Shown here in pieces: positions 50,231 to 59,584 of a DNA stretch of 64,000 nt. This DNA comes from Saprospiraceae bacterium (GTDB lineage Bacteria; Bacteroidota; Bacteroidia; Chitinophagales; Saprospiraceae), in NCBI GenBank assembly GCA_019187225.1, contig JABAQQ010000002.1, positions 62,001-126,000 on the forward strand. Reading direction: 5' to 3'. The position numbers and the translations under genes were made by a program. Position 1 is the first letter of the stretch, and every line of letters begins with the position of its first letter. A model generated the notes under the pieces. It did no database searches and was not told the DNA's origin. It saw only the letters and a program-made list of their open reading frames with translations.

Positions 50231-51118
50231 ATGAAAAAATACCCGGCCAAACTACTTCTTTTTGGGGAGCACGTTCTGTTGCTTGGCGCTTCCGCCCTTT
50301 CCGTACCGGTTCCTGCCTTTTCGGGACATTGGGATCAGGCAAGCCCCAAAGCGGACGTACGCGGGCTCCAGATGCGCTTGTCCGAATTTGCCGTCGCCGG
50401 CCTGTGGGAAGAAATACCCGGCGTGGATGTGGAGCAAATGAAAAAAGATCTGCGGCTCGGCTTGTTCTTTCGTTCCGACATTCCGGTGGGTTACGGACTG
50501 GGGAGTTCAGGCGCTCTGTGCGCTGCCGTGTACGATCGTTATTGCCGGGCAAAAACGCCGGACATGGCTCAGTTAAAATCCCTTTTCTCCCGGATGGAAA
50601 GTTTTTTTCACGGATCGAGTTCGGGTATTGATCCGCTTACGAGTTATCTGAACAAGCCCTTGCTGATCAGGAACAAAACGGATATTTCCATTGCCCGGAC
50701 GGTGGAATGGGGCGAGGGACGCCCCTACGTTTTTTTGCTCGATACCCGAATGCCTCGTCAGACCGGCCCGCTGGTGCAGTGGTTTTTAGAGCAGAGCGCC
50801 GACGCGGTTTTTCTCGAAACGCTGAAAACTGATCTGTTTCCTGCTCATGAAGCCATGGTTCAGGCATGGCTGGAAGCCAGGGCCGACGCGTTTTGGCCGT
50901 ATTTGCAGCGCGTTTCACGCTTCCAGTTGGATCATTTCAGGCCGATGATACCGTCTGCGATCCAGGATTTGTGGAAAAAAAGCCTTGACAACGCAGATTT
51001 TACGCTCAAGGTCTGCGGAGCAGGCGGCGGCGGTTTCGTTCTTGGATTTGCCCCGAAACGGCAAACGGTAGAGCAGTTGTCAGAAGAATTCCGCCTCCTG
51101 ATGCCATTCGACAGTTGA
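50231..51118 (+). CDS. GHMP-family small-molecule kinase (mevalonate kinase-like), 295 aa
   Basis: ATP-dependent kinase. The N-terminus [20 protein letters not shown] is the substrate-side motif, and the ATP loop is [19 protein letters not shown] (about residues 85-103). [19 protein letters not shown] is motif 2, with the catalytic Asp. The C-terminal motif [17 protein letters not shown] is intact. Size and motif order fit Bacteroidota mevalonate-kinase-like GHMP proteins; the substrate could also be another alcohol or sugar. The gene is divergent from gcvP and starts at the Met that opens the family motif. No isoprenoid gene is adjacent. Confidence 0.85.
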   Translation: MKKYPAKLLLFGEHVLLLGASALSVPVPAFSGHWDQASPKADVRGLQMRLSEFAVAGLWEEIPGVDVEQMKKDLRLGLFFRSDIPVGYGLGSSGALCAAVYDRYCRAKTPDMAQLKSLFSRMESFFHGSSSGIDPLTSYLNKPLLIRNKTDISIARTVEWGEGRPYVFLLDTRMPRQTGPLVQWFLEQSADAVFLETLKTDLFPAHEAMVQAWLEARADAFWPYLQRVSRFQLDHFRPMIPSAIQDLWKKSLDNADFTLKVCGAGGGGFVLGFAPKRQTVEQLSEEFRLLMPFDS

Positions 51119-51164
51119 GTTCCGATATTTTTATAAATATGCCGGTACCTTCCTTATTTCAAAG

Positions 51165-52397
51165 ATGATGACAAAAAAACTCCGTCCCGCCTTCTGGATA
51201 ATCGGCGCCCTTATGTTTGTGGCGTTGGCCCGGGATTTTCTGGCCAATGGACGGCCATTGTATTGTCGCATCGGAGGGGAGGTCTTTTGGCCGGGAGTGC
51301 GAACGGTATGGAGGGCGCCGCATCTGCCGTTCGCAGATAAATTACTGGATTCTATTCGGGTGTATGATTTGTGGAAAACATACCCTTATGAGGCTGCTGT
51401 ATTTGCGCCCATACCATTTTCGCCGGGTGAAATCACCAAGCCGCCCCTTCCTCCCGGCACCGGTCCGGTTCGCCCCGGTGTCGCCCACCCCCAGCTCCCT
51501 CCGGGATTCAGGCATTGGCTTGGCACGGACGATCGCGGGCGGGATGTGGCGGCGGGAATGGTGGCGGGCGCCCGAAGCGCCGTTATGACCGGCACGATGG
51601 CCATGGTCATGGCCATGAGCATCGGACTTTTGTTGGGCGCTTTGGCCGGTTTCTGGGGCGATGACAGGCTGCGGGTCCGCAAGGGAAGCTGCTGGTTAAC
51701 CGTGGCGGGGTTGTTGCCTGCCTGGTTTTATGGATTCGCGGCGCAACAAAATAGCCTCGACGGCGGAGGCTGGGGCGAATGGCTAAAAAGCATCGGGATA
51801 TTTTTATCTGTCATGCTGATCTTTATTGGATTGGGAAAACTATTGAACCGGACCCCGTTTTTCGGAAAAAGGATGACCGTGCCAGCCGATCTCCTGATCA
51901 TGCGGCTGGCCGAAGTGTTCAATTCGATCCCCGCGCTGATTTTTATTTTTGTGATAGCAGCGCTGCTCCCTAAAGAACGGCAATCCACTATGGTGTTGAT
52001 CGCGCTCATCGGTGCCGTTAGCTGGACGGGAGTCGCGCGGTTTGTGCGCGCTGATTTGTTGCGGGTGCGGGAAATGGACTACGTGACGGCGGCAAGGGGA
52101 CTCGGTTTTTCCGAGACCCGGATATTGTTGCACCACGCTTTGCCGAACGCACTGCGTTCAACTATGGTCGTCTTTGCGTTCGGCGTGGCCACGGCAGTGA
52201 AATTAGAAGCGTCGCTTTCTTTTCTTGGTTTCGGAGACGATATCCATAATGTGTCATGGGGAACCTTGCTCAACAGCGCCCGTGCTTATCCGACTGCCTG
52301 GTGGATCGCCATTCCGCCGGGCCTTACCATTTGTGTCATGGTGCTGGCGCTGAATGCGATAGGCGAAGCAATGAGCGAACGCACCGACGCCGCATAA
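51165..52397 (+). CDS. ABC transporter permease, DppC/OppC type, 410 aa
   Basis: Inner-membrane permease of a di/oligopeptide-type ABC transporter. A first helix (AFWIIGALMFVALARDFL) is followed by an unusually long periplasmic part (residues 30-130) with the family hallmark HWLGTDDRGRDVAAGMVAGA. The binding-protein-dependent transport domain has helices from about 140 on. The EAA-loop is MDYVTAARGLGFSETRILLH, followed by HALPNALRSTMVVFAF and the end motif ASLSFLGFGD. No DppB-type permease, ATPase or binding protein is adjacent, so it is an orphan in this window. The start is a double Met; either is possible. Confidence 0.88.
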   Translation: MMTKKLRPAFWIIGALMFVALARDFLANGRPLYCRIGGEVFWPGVRTVWRAPHLPFADKLLDSIRVYDLWKTYPYEAAVFAPIPFSPGEITKPPLPPGTGPVRPGVAHPQLPPGFRHWLGTDDRGRDVAAGMVAGARSAVMTGTMAMVMAMSIGLLLGALAGFWGDDRLRVRKGSCWLTVAGLLPAWFYGFAAQQNSLDGGGWGEWLKSIGIFLSVMLIFIGLGKLLNRTPFFGKRMTVPADLLIMRLAEVFNSIPALIFIFVIAALLPKERQSTMVLIALIGAVSWTGVARFVRADLLRVREMDYVTAARGLGFSETRILLHHALPNALRSTMVVFAFGVATAVKLEASLSFLGFGDDIHNVSWGTLLNSARAYPTAWWIAIPPGLTICVMVLALNAIGEAMSERTDAA

Positions 52398-52529
52398 CTT
52401 TTGACATACAGCGTGATCCCTGTGTTTCGACGTGATTCAATAATTTTACCCATTGGTCGGGTGAAAATCAGATATCACCCGCCAGAATAATTGCAACCAA
52501 ACATACTAAGCCTCTGTTACTTGTCGGCT

Positions 52530-54182
52530 ATGCGGCGCGACTACCTGTTTATAACCGGATTGGCTTTGCTGTTTTTCTTTCCGTTCCTCGGCAGTATCCA
52601 CCTGTTCGATGGGGATGAGATCAAATATGCCGAATGCGCCCGCGAAATGTTGCTGTCAGGTGAGTGGATGCGCGCACAGATTGATTTTCAACCCGTTTTT
52701 GATACGCCGCCGCTTTTTCTGTGGGCGCAGGCACTTTCGATGCAGGTGTTCGGTGTGAACGAATTTGCTGCCCGTTTTCCGAATGCTGTTTGCGGTCTTG
52801 TCACCTTGTTGATGGTATATCGCATTGGGTTGCGCCTTCACGACCGCATGTTCGCATGGTTGTGGGTATTGGCGTGGCTGGGCAGCTTTTTACCGCATGT
52901 ATATTTTCGCAGCGGTATGATTGATCCGTGGTTCAACCTGCTGGTCTTCTGTGGACTGTATGGATTTATCGAATTTCGTTGGCAATTTTTGACGCGGAAA
53001 AGCCATACTGCATTCTGGCAACGCTACCGCTACCTCCTCGCCGGAGGCGGATTGTTGGGGCTTGCGATCCTTGTGCATGGGTCGGTAGCATACGTCGTGG
53101 TGATTGTAGTGTTGGGATTGTATTGGGCCCGTTATCGTTTCAAAGGACGGGGTTATCTGGGTCATCTGATTTTGTTCTCGTCAGTGGCCTGGTTGGTGCC
53201 ATCGGTTTGGCTGGTGGCAGAGACCGCCCTTTACGATGCAGATTTTGCGCAAAATATGATCGCCCTTCAATTGAATCCTGTTTCTATAGCCGGCGACAAA
53301 ACAGCGGGCTTGATCATCTATCCCGTGTTGATGTTGCTGGCAGGCGGCTTTCCGGTCTCGGTGTTTGCCTTGCCGAACCTCTGGGGCGACCGCCAACCTG
53401 AAGATGAACTGCTGGAGTCCGACACCCTGGCCGCTTGTCAGCGTTCCGATCTTACTACCTGGATGCAACTGCTTTTCTGGAGTGCCTTCGTTGTGTGCTG
53501 TTTGGCTCAGATGCAGACATCGTCACTGGCTTCTTTGAGTTGGTTTCCCATGACCTACCTGGGGGCGGTGACCATCTGGAGGGCGATCCGCTGGGGTGTC
53601 CGGCCTGCGATTACTACGATTATGCTGCCACTTACCGGCATTTTATTGGGTTCAGCGGTTGCGATCATTCCCTGGCTGGGAATGCATCCTGAATTTCTCC
53701 GCCGCTTGTTTTCCAACGATCCCTTTGCCCTTGAAGCGCTGGAGGCGGAAACCGGGTGGGAACTCTGGCAGGGTATACCGGGAATATTGCTCTTTGCTGC
53801 AAGTATCGCCGCCTGGTATTTCTGGAGGAAAAACCGGCCCTGGCTTGCTGCGCAAACTGTTTTTGTCGCGGGAGCGATATTCTCCAAGCTGACCATGATC
53901 TTTATCTTTTGCAACATAGAAGGTCATACCCAACGCGCCGCTGTGGAGTTCTATAAAAGCAAACGAAACGAGCCTTGCGTTATCACACCTCTCAGTTTTA
54001 AGACTTACGCGCATTTGTTTTATTCCTGCAAACAGCCCGGCGCAGTGGATGGCAAAACCTACCTTGTGACAAAAACCGGAAGTTCTGAGACAATACCCGA
54101 TCCGTCATATCATAAGGAGTTAAACCGAAAAAACGGTTTTGTTTTTTGGGAAAAGTTAACACTTCCGGAAGTTGAACGATAA
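52530..54182 (+). CDS. GT39/PMT-like polytopic glycosyltransferase, 550 aa
   Basis: Integral-membrane transferase of the dolichyl/polyprenyl-phosphate sugar type. The active-site signature IHLFDGDEIKYAECAREMLL follows helix 1. Next is DFQPVFDTPPLFLWAQALSM, a loop typical of ArnT-like enzymes, then about ten further helices. The soluble C-terminal 90 residues (VEFYKSKRNEPCVITPLSFK) occur in related Bacteroidota proteins. The start at the Met of MRRDYLFITGL was chosen, since a 13-codon upstream extension has no signal character. The stop overlaps the start of the TRIC gene by one base (TAATG), suggesting coupled translation. It is distinct in sequence from the GT39 at 20984. Confidence 0.82.
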   Translation: MRRDYLFITGLALLFFFPFLGSIHLFDGDEIKYAECAREMLLSGEWMRAQIDFQPVFDTPPLFLWAQALSMQVFGVNEFAARFPNAVCGLVTLLMVYRIGLRLHDRMFAWLWVLAWLGSFLPHVYFRSGMIDPWFNLLVFCGLYGFIEFRWQFLTRKSHTAFWQRYRYLLAGGGLLGLAILVHGSVAYVVVIVVLGLYWARYRFKGRGYLGHLILFSSVAWLVPSVWLVAETALYDADFAQNMIALQLNPVSIAGDKTAGLIIYPVLMLLAGGFPVSVFALPNLWGDRQPEDELLESDTLAACQRSDLTTWMQLLFWSAFVVCCLAQMQTSSLASLSWFPMTYLGAVTIWRAIRWGVRPAITTIMLPLTGILLGSAVAIIPWLGMHPEFLRRLFSNDPFALEALEAETGWELWQGIPGILLFAASIAAWYFWRKNRPWLAAQTVFVAGAIFSKLTMIFIFCNIEGHTQRAAVEFYKSKRNEPCVITPLSFKTYAHLFYSCKQPGAVDGKTYLVTKTGSSETIPDPSYHKELNRKNGFVFWEKLTLPEVER

Positions 54183-54796
54183 TGCTTTTCAGAGAGATCA
54201 TGGAGATGCTCGGCACATCGGCCTTTGCCATCTCCGGAGCCCTGGCCGCCATGCGGCAACGCCTCGACGTATTCGGCGTGCTGGTCATCACCTTCGCTAC
54301 GGCGGTGGGCGGCGGCACCATCCGCGATATGCTCATCGGCAATACCCCGGTGGCGTGGTTGAAAGACCAACAGACGATAACCGTCATTTTCGGGTCCTAC
54401 CTGCTTACCCTCATTTTCAGACGTTACCTGAGACATTTCAATAGGACTCTGGCGGTATTTGATGCGGTGGGACTGGGTTTTGCCACTATTGTCGGTTTAC
54501 AGCGCGGCATCGAGGCCGGTCTGAGCCCGGCTGTCTGCGTGACGCTCGGCATGGTAACGGGCTGTTTCGGCGGGGTGGTGCGCGATGTGCTGCTCAACGA
54601 AATACCCCTCGTATTCCGTAAGGACATTTACGCTTCGGCCTCCATGCTGGGTGGCTTATTGTATTTTCTCTTTGCCGCCTGGGACATGTTCAGGCCCCTG
54701 GCCGCCACTTTGTCCATGCTTGCCATCATCGGAATACGACTGGTCGTAATGCGTTATGGCTGGGAATTTCCAGGTGTAAAAACGCCGGAAGATTAG
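54182..54796 (+). CDS. Trimeric intracellular cation channel family protein (UPF0126), 204 aa
   Basis: Two internal repeats of three membrane helices each. The hallmark of both repeats is a Gly-rich helix start: TFATAVGGGTIRDMLIGNTP (about residues 38-57) and GMVTGCFGGVVRDVLLNEIP (about 120-139). These G-G-x-x-R-D motifs are diagnostic of bacterial TRIC-type channels, formerly YadS/UPF0126. Predicted inner-membrane cation channel. Length is typical. Coupled to the upstream GT39 by a TAATG junction. Confidence 0.92.
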   Translation: MLFREIMEMLGTSAFAISGALAAMRQRLDVFGVLVITFATAVGGGTIRDMLIGNTPVAWLKDQQTITVIFGSYLLTLIFRRYLRHFNRTLAVFDAVGLGFATIVGLQRGIEAGLSPAVCVTLGMVTGCFGGVVRDVLLNEIPLVFRKDIYASASMLGGLLYFLFAAWDMFRPLAATLSMLAIIGIRLVVMRYGWEFPGVKTPED

Positions 54797-54844
54797 CCTG
54801 AAAAAAAACGACCATGAAGAGATATACGATTAAATTCTCTGCTC

Positions 54845-54852
54845 TACCTTTG
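54845..54852 (+). promoter_or_regulatory. -7 element (TACCTTTG) for the outer-membrane barrel gene
   Basis: Perfect TAnnTTTG, 45 bases before the ATG at 54897. Confidence 0.5.
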
Positions 54853-54896
54853 GTCTCAATCGAAACCTAATCATTTCACTAAATCACTATTTGACT

Positions 54897-55430
54897 ATGA
54901 AGATCAACCAATTAGTACTGACCCTTTGCCTTTTCGTCGTTGCGGTTGCAGCGCAGGCACAACCCACCAAGGGATCCATTCTGATCGGCGGTAATGCCGG
55001 TTTTCAAGCTGAGAGCGAGGGTGATGCCAATGTTACAACAATAACCATTTCTCCTTTGGCGGGCTTTTTCGTAACCGACCGCGTGGCAGTAGGAGGTCAA
55101 ATCACCGGACAGTTTTACGGTGGCGACGCGGAAGGAAGTATTATTGGTATTGGCCCGGCCGTACGCTATTATTTTAATGGCGAAGGTTCCGCCCGCTTTT
55201 TCGGTCAGGGCAATTTCAACTGGCTGAACTTTGACCCGGGAGGCGATTTTGATTCCGAATCCGGTATTGGTTTTGGGTTAGGCGCCGGCCTCGATTATTT
55301 TTTCAACGAACACGTTGCATTAGAGGCTATCCTGGGCTATAACAATTTTAAGTTTTCAGATGCCGATGATGCGAGAAACACCTTCGGTCTCACGATCGGC
55401 GTAGCCGCATTTATCGGAGGCGGGAATTGA
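54897..55430 (+). CDS. Small outer-membrane beta-barrel protein, 177 aa
   Basis: The signal peptide KINQLVLTLCLFVVAVAAQA is followed by eight or so amphipathic strands of an OmpX/OmpW-like barrel. Examples are GSILIGGNAGFQAES, TITISPLAGFFVTDRVAVGG and IGIGPAVRYYFNGEGSARFF. GIGFGLGAGLDYFFNEHVAL is followed by an end strand TFGLTIGVAAFIGGGN. It belongs to the general outer-membrane beta-barrel (bbp13-like) group; specific function is unknown. The ATG at 54897 was used instead of the in-frame TTG two codons earlier. Followed by a strong terminator. Confidence 0.88.
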   Translation: MKINQLVLTLCLFVVAVAAQAQPTKGSILIGGNAGFQAESEGDANVTTITISPLAGFFVTDRVAVGGQITGQFYGGDAEGSIIGIGPAVRYYFNGEGSARFFGQGNFNWLNFDPGGDFDSESGIGFGLGAGLDYFFNEHVALEAILGYNNFKFSDADDARNTFGLTIGVAAFIGGGN

Positions 55431-55454
55431 TAATCTGATTTCCTGACCATCGAA

Positions 55455-55486
55455 GCCCTTTCGCCGACCGGCGAAAGGGCTTTTTT
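55455..55486 (+). terminator. Terminator after the barrel gene
   Basis: Perfect 11-base stem gccctttcgcc / ggcgaaagggc, loop gacc, then six T. Confidence 0.9.
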
Positions 55487-55614
55487 ATTTTCAATTTTTT
55501 TTGAAAATTAACCTGCCAAATAAAAAACCAAAATGCCCCCCATCCGTTCTGTATTGACAAAATATCATTTGGTGCCTCTCCCCGTCAATCCGCAACCCGT
55601 CAACCATCTAAACT

Positions 55615-56940
55615 ATGCAATTCAACATTCCCGACACCGGACAAAAGCGCATCGTCATCGTGGGCGGTGGCTTCGGCGGCCTCACACTGGCCCGCAAACT
55701 CTCCCGATCCGATTTCCAGGTGGTACTCATTGACAAAAATAATTACCACCAGTTCCAGCCGCTTTTTTACCAGGTGGCCATGGCGGGACTGGAACCCTCG
55801 AGCATCGTTTTCCCATTCCGGAAGGTTTTTCAAAAAAGCAAAAACGTATTCGTGCGGGTAACGAAAGTGCTGTCAGTCCATCCCAAAGAGAATAAAATTA
55901 CGACCACCATCGGTACGCTCCGCTACGACTACCTCGTGCTGGCCATCGGCGCCGATACCAACTGGTACGGCAAAGAGCGCGTCCGGGCCCATGCTATCCC
56001 GATGAAATCGGTCAGCGAGGCGCTTTACCTGCGCAACCTCATTTTCGAAGATTACGAACGCGCCGTCACCTCCGAAGGGTACGAGCAGCGCCAGCGATAC
56101 CTCGACATTGTCATCGTCGGCGGCGGCCCCACCGGTGTGGAAGTAGCCGGTTCGCTCGCCGAGATGAAGCGCCACATCATCGCCAAAGATTACAACGACC
56201 TCGACAGCGGGGAAATTGATATTCACTTAGTACACGGCGACAAACGCCTGCTCAACACCATGTCAGAACAGGCGTCGGCGAAAGCCGAAACTTATCTGCG
56301 CGAACTCGGCGTGCAACTCTGGCTCGACAAGGTAGTGACCGATTTCGACGGTGAAAAAGTGACCATCAACGACGGCACTGTTATCCGCGCCGACAAGGTG
56401 ATATGGGCGGCGGGCGTCACGGGCAATACGATCGAAGGTTTACCCGCCGAAGCGCTTACAAAAGGCAATCGCTTGAAAGTAAATGAGATAAATCAGGTCG
56501 CAGGCGCCCAAAATATTTTTGCCATCGGCGATATCGCCTATCAGACCGAGGAAAAATGGCCCGGCGGTCATCCCCAGGTGGCGCAGGTGGCCATTCAACA
56601 GGGGGCGCTGCTGACGAAAAACCTGCTCCGCTTATCCAAAGGCAAAACACCCCTGCCGTTCCGGTACCGCGACCTCGGCTCCATGGCCACCGTCGGGCGC
56701 CACAGAGCGGTAGTGGACTTGCCCTTCTGGCGTTTCCAGGGTGCGTTCGCCTGGTTTGTCTGGCTCTTCGTGCACCTGTTCTCCATCCTCGGAATGAAGA
56801 ACAAACTTTTCATTTTCCTCAACTGGGTATGGAACTATGCCACTTACGACCAGAGTCTGCGCCTGGTGATAAAACCCTGGCGGCGGGATAAAACCAGAGC
56901 AGAAGTAGAGGTTGGAGCAGGAGGATGGCGAGAAGTATAA
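55615..56940 (+). CDS. ndh: Type II NADH dehydrogenase (NAD(P)/FAD-dependent oxidoreductase), 441 aa
   Basis: Oxidises NADH and reduces quinone without proton pumping, bound at the inner membrane face. The FAD motif is IVIVGGGFGGLTLARKL (residues 13-29), followed by NYHQFQPLFYQVAMAGLEPS, the NDH-2 signature. The NAD motif is DIVIVGGGPTGVEVAGSLAE (about 164-183). FAIGDIAYQ and HPQVAQVAIQQGALLTKNLL bind FAD and quinone. The C-terminal hydrophobic stretch (FAWFVWLFVHLFSIL) is the membrane anchor. Length is typical. The leader shows a degenerate 8-base repeat with gtcaa cores. Convergent with the following gene. Confidence 0.92.
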   Translation: MQFNIPDTGQKRIVIVGGGFGGLTLARKLSRSDFQVVLIDKNNYHQFQPLFYQVAMAGLEPSSIVFPFRKVFQKSKNVFVRVTKVLSVHPKENKITTTIGTLRYDYLVLAIGADTNWYGKERVRAHAIPMKSVSEALYLRNLIFEDYERAVTSEGYEQRQRYLDIVIVGGGPTGVEVAGSLAEMKRHIIAKDYNDLDSGEIDIHLVHGDKRLLNTMSEQASAKAETYLRELGVQLWLDKVVTDFDGEKVTINDGTVIRADKVIWAAGVTGNTIEGLPAEALTKGNRLKVNEINQVAGAQNIFAIGDIAYQTEEKWPGGHPQVAQVAIQQGALLTKNLLRLSKGKTPLPFRYRDLGSMATVGRHRAVVDLPFWRFQGAFAWFVWLFVHLFSILGMKNKLFIFLNWVWNYATYDQSLRLVIKPWRRDKTRAEVEVGAGGWREV

Positions 56941-56980
56941 ATGATCGCAGATATTGATGGTTTTTTACCCAGTCCGGCTT

Positions 56981-58105
56981 CTACTGAGCAAATACTTTTC
57001 GCATCGCATCCAGAAAAAATTTCATGCCCCAGTTCGGATACCGGAACCGCAGGTAAGGCCCCCAAACCGGCGCGGAGCCAGGCAAAGCTCCGCGCCGGTT
57101 TTTGTTTTTCCCGAAATATTGAAATTCAAGAACTTCTGCCAGAAAACTGCGCGCCGCTTCCCGGAATTTTTTCTCTCCGGTGATCTCCCATAAGCGGTGG
57201 TAAAAAATGCTGAACTGGCAATTCCCTGTCACGCACAAGAATGAATAGTCGCCCCGCCATTGCTCGTCGTAGCGACCGGCGGTGCGCTCACCTGCGTTAG
57301 TTCTTATTGACAAAAATTTTTCCCCAGCCGAAATTTTCTTACCAATAATTTCTTTTTCATTCAACAAAACCGCACTCTCCAGAAAACCCTCGAACGCATA
57401 CGCCAGCGTATGGGTAAACGCCGGTTTGCCGGGCCAAAACCCTCCATCGCGTACCGCGCCATTGGGCAACAAGCGGTCCGCATAAAAGTGAAGGGCCTCG
57501 CGCATCGCATGTTCCGCTTCCGGGTTTTGAAGTATTTGATTCGCTTTCAAAACGCCCCATATCGCTCGGGTGTAGTACGAAGGCGTGAAACCCGGAATAT
57601 ATGCATAGCGACCCCACGAAAAATCGGGCTCGAGGACGGAAAGCAGCCAGGTGGCAGCACGGGTCAGCGCCTCTTTCGCCGCCACCCCAGGCACTTCTCC
57701 CGAAAGGGTAGGGGCAGAAATGGCGCTTACCCGCTCCAACCCAAATAAAATCTGACTGGTATTGAACACGCTCGGCGCTTTGTTGCCTGCCAGCAATCCG
57801 GCAAATGCTCCGTCGGGCAATTGGATGGAAATCAGCCAGTTGGCGCATTGTAACGCCTGATCGCAGAGCATATCGTCTTTTTTCAATGCGGCATAATCGA
57901 GCAGGGTTTCGATCAGATACCCCGTCGTTTCGGGATAAGCTTTCGCCCAACCGAACAGCGGCGACCAACTGTGCGAAGATCCCTGCCATCCCGTGACTTC
58001 CATGCTGCGGCGCAACCAGTCGAGCGCGGCATCGGTGCGATGCTGCCATTCGGATGCAGAAAGATTTCCGGATGGATTTGTTCGGGTGTTCCGCAGTGAC
58101 GGCAT
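56981..58105 (-). CDS. Alpha/alpha-toroid protein of unknown function, 374 aa
   Basis: Unnamed. The sequence is all-helical with paired repeats typical of an (alpha/alpha)6 toroid (terpenoid-cyclase/AGE-like fold). Examples are LDWLRRSMEVTGWQGSSHSW, YPETTGYLIETLLDYAALKK, ALQCANWLISIQLPDGAFAG, and SVFNTSQILFGLERVSA. Conserved-looking Trp, His and Asp clusters (WGRYAYIPGFTPSYYTRAIW; GYDE-like AGRYDEQWRGDYSFLCVTGN) point to a carbohydrate- or prenyl-binding cleft. No signal peptide. Related proteins appear in surface-polysaccharide regions. Next to it, divergently, lies a membrane glycosyltransferase-like gene. Confidence 0.75.
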   Translation of the reverse strand: MPSLRNTRTNPSGNLSASEWQHRTDAALDWLRRSMEVTGWQGSSHSWSPLFGWAKAYPETTGYLIETLLDYAALKKDDMLCDQALQCANWLISIQLPDGAFAGLLAGNKAPSVFNTSQILFGLERVSAISAPTLSGEVPGVAAKEALTRAATWLLSVLEPDFSWGRYAYIPGFTPSYYTRAIWGVLKANQILQNPEAEHAMREALHFYADRLLPNGAVRDGGFWPGKPAFTHTLAYAFEGFLESAVLLNEKEIIGKKISAGEKFLSIRTNAGERTAGRYDEQWRGDYSFLCVTGNCQFSIFYHRLWEITGEKKFREAARSFLAEVLEFQYFGKNKNRRGALPGSAPVWGPYLRFRYPNWGMKFFLDAMRKVFAQ

Positions 58106-58139
58106 GGTGCAAAAAAAGGTTATTTGAGTTTAATCGGCC

Positions 58140-58147
58140 TATTTTTG
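58140..58147 (+). promoter_or_regulatory. -7 element (TATTTTTG) for the membrane glycosyltransferase-like gene
   Basis: Perfect TAnnTTTG, 23 bases before the GTG start at 58170. Confidence 0.5.
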
Positions 58148-58169
58148 CTTTTCAAACTCCCTGCTCGAC

Positions 58170-59522
58170 GTGAATTACCGCTCCGCCATCCTTTCTCTGT
58201 TGGTATTGCTTGCCTGTTATGTCGTCCTGTACCTCTTCCTCGGCTACTGGCGGGCCGAGCCGCTCTGGGCCGATGGGCCGGGCTACGTGGAGTGCGGCCG
58301 GATGTTTTTTCAGGAGTATTTCAAGGTGCATCCCACCCGCCCATTCGGATGCGCGCTGGTGTTCGGATGGCCCTTTTTGTGGAGCCGGGAAGGCGCCGGT
58401 TTGGACGCGTTCGTTTCGGTCGTACAATTCGGTTTCTGGTTGGGTTCGGTTGTGTCGCTGTGGCGCATTTTGTTGATTATCCACCCGACATACGCGCATT
58501 GGGTCGCTCTTTTGTACGGACTGAACGCCGGCGCCCTCGTTTTTTCCAGACAGATCAATTCCGAGACGCCGTTCATTTTTTTTACCGCTTTTGCGCTGTT
58601 CGCGTGGCTCCGGCATTGTCAATCCCGTTCAAAGCGCTGGTTGGTCGCGTCCTTCGCTTTGCTCTGTTTTGCTACCCTGATCCGTCCTTCCGGGCAGTAT
58701 TTTGTCGCTGGTTTACTATTGCTCGCATTGGTTCGGGGCTTTTATCATTTCTTCCGTGAAAGAAAATTCAACACCTTGTTTGTGCCCGGATTGCTCGCCC
58801 TGATCTTTTGCCTGACCATCGGCATGCGGGTCGCTCAGATGAACCGGACATACGGAGTGTTTTCCATGACGGTCATCCAGGATTTCGACCTGTACGTTTA
58901 CCTGGCCGGATATTCGGAATTGTGGCATCACCCGGACCGGGAGGCGCGCGGGGCAGCCTGGAAAGAGCAGTCGGAATTGCGCTGGCGGGAATTGGCAGAC
59001 ATCAGGGATTCAAGTGGCTATGCAGCCTCTACCCGTTATGCGAGGTTCGCTTTTTTCCAGCGGCTGCGGGAAGCGCCGTCGCAGGTTTTTATAACGTATT
59101 GCCGCAATATTTTTTCCAACTCGGTTGCGCCATCGTTTTACATCGCCCGACTGGACGCGGATGCAGCTTCGCAAGGGATGGCAGTCCGGTTGTTACAATT
59201 CATTTCCCGCCTGCAAAATATGTTGTATTCCGCTTTGGTGCTGGTTGTCATACCATTTTGGATGATGAAGAAGGCCGGTGGGTTGCGATCGTGGATAAAG
59301 GCTGTAACCAGGTCGTTCGCTCCGCTTGAAACAGACGCTCCCGGCTCCGGCGGAGCATCATTTTGGCTCATGGGCTGGTTTTTCGGTTTGTACATCATCC
59401 TGACCGGCGCGATCGCATTCGCCGCCGGCGACCGCCTGCACTTGCCTGTCGTGCCGTTCGCCGTGGTGAGCGCTTACGCTATCCTGTATGGTGGGAAGAA
59501 TCGGCTGTTTTCCAACAATTGA
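58170..59522 (+). CDS. GT39-like polytopic membrane protein, 450 aa
   Basis: About nine membrane helices. The first loop has EPLWADGPGYVECGRMFFQE, with an acidic residue in the place where GT39/GT83 enzymes bind a metal or donor; a second loop shows HPTRPFGCALVFGWPF. Helices follow (LLALVRGFYHF; GLLALIFCLTIGMRV), then a large soluble loop at about residues 245-310 (LWHHPDREARGAAWKEQSEL). Close to the end is AGDRLHLPVVPFAVVSAYAI, seen in related transferases. Function is probably transfer of a lipid-linked sugar; not proven. It starts with GTG, the only initiator between the promoter element and the first helix. Confidence 0.72.
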   Translation: MNYRSAILSLLVLLACYVVLYLFLGYWRAEPLWADGPGYVECGRMFFQEYFKVHPTRPFGCALVFGWPFLWSREGAGLDAFVSVVQFGFWLGSVVSLWRILLIIHPTYAHWVALLYGLNAGALVFSRQINSETPFIFFTAFALFAWLRHCQSRSKRWLVASFALLCFATLIRPSGQYFVAGLLLLALVRGFYHFFRERKFNTLFVPGLLALIFCLTIGMRVAQMNRTYGVFSMTVIQDFDLYVYLAGYSELWHHPDREARGAAWKEQSELRWRELADIRDSSGYAASTRYARFAFFQRLREAPSQVFITYCRNIFSNSVAPSFYIARLDADAASQGMAVRLLQFISRLQNMLYSALVLVVIPFWMMKKAGGLRSWIKAVTRSFAPLETDAPGSGGASFWLMGWFFGLYIILTGAIAFAAGDRLHLPVVPFAVVSAYAILYGGKNRLFSNN

Positions 59523-59556
59523 CGTTTTCAGGGCGGCACGAAGCGGCGCAACGGCG

Positions 59557-59564
59557 TATTTTTG
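59557..59564 (+). promoter_or_regulatory. -7 element (TATTTTTG) for the PorU2-like gene
   Basis: Perfect TAnnTTTG, 20 bases before the ATG at 59585. Confidence 0.5.
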
Positions 59565-59584
59565 CCGGGCTTTTACCGATTCCT

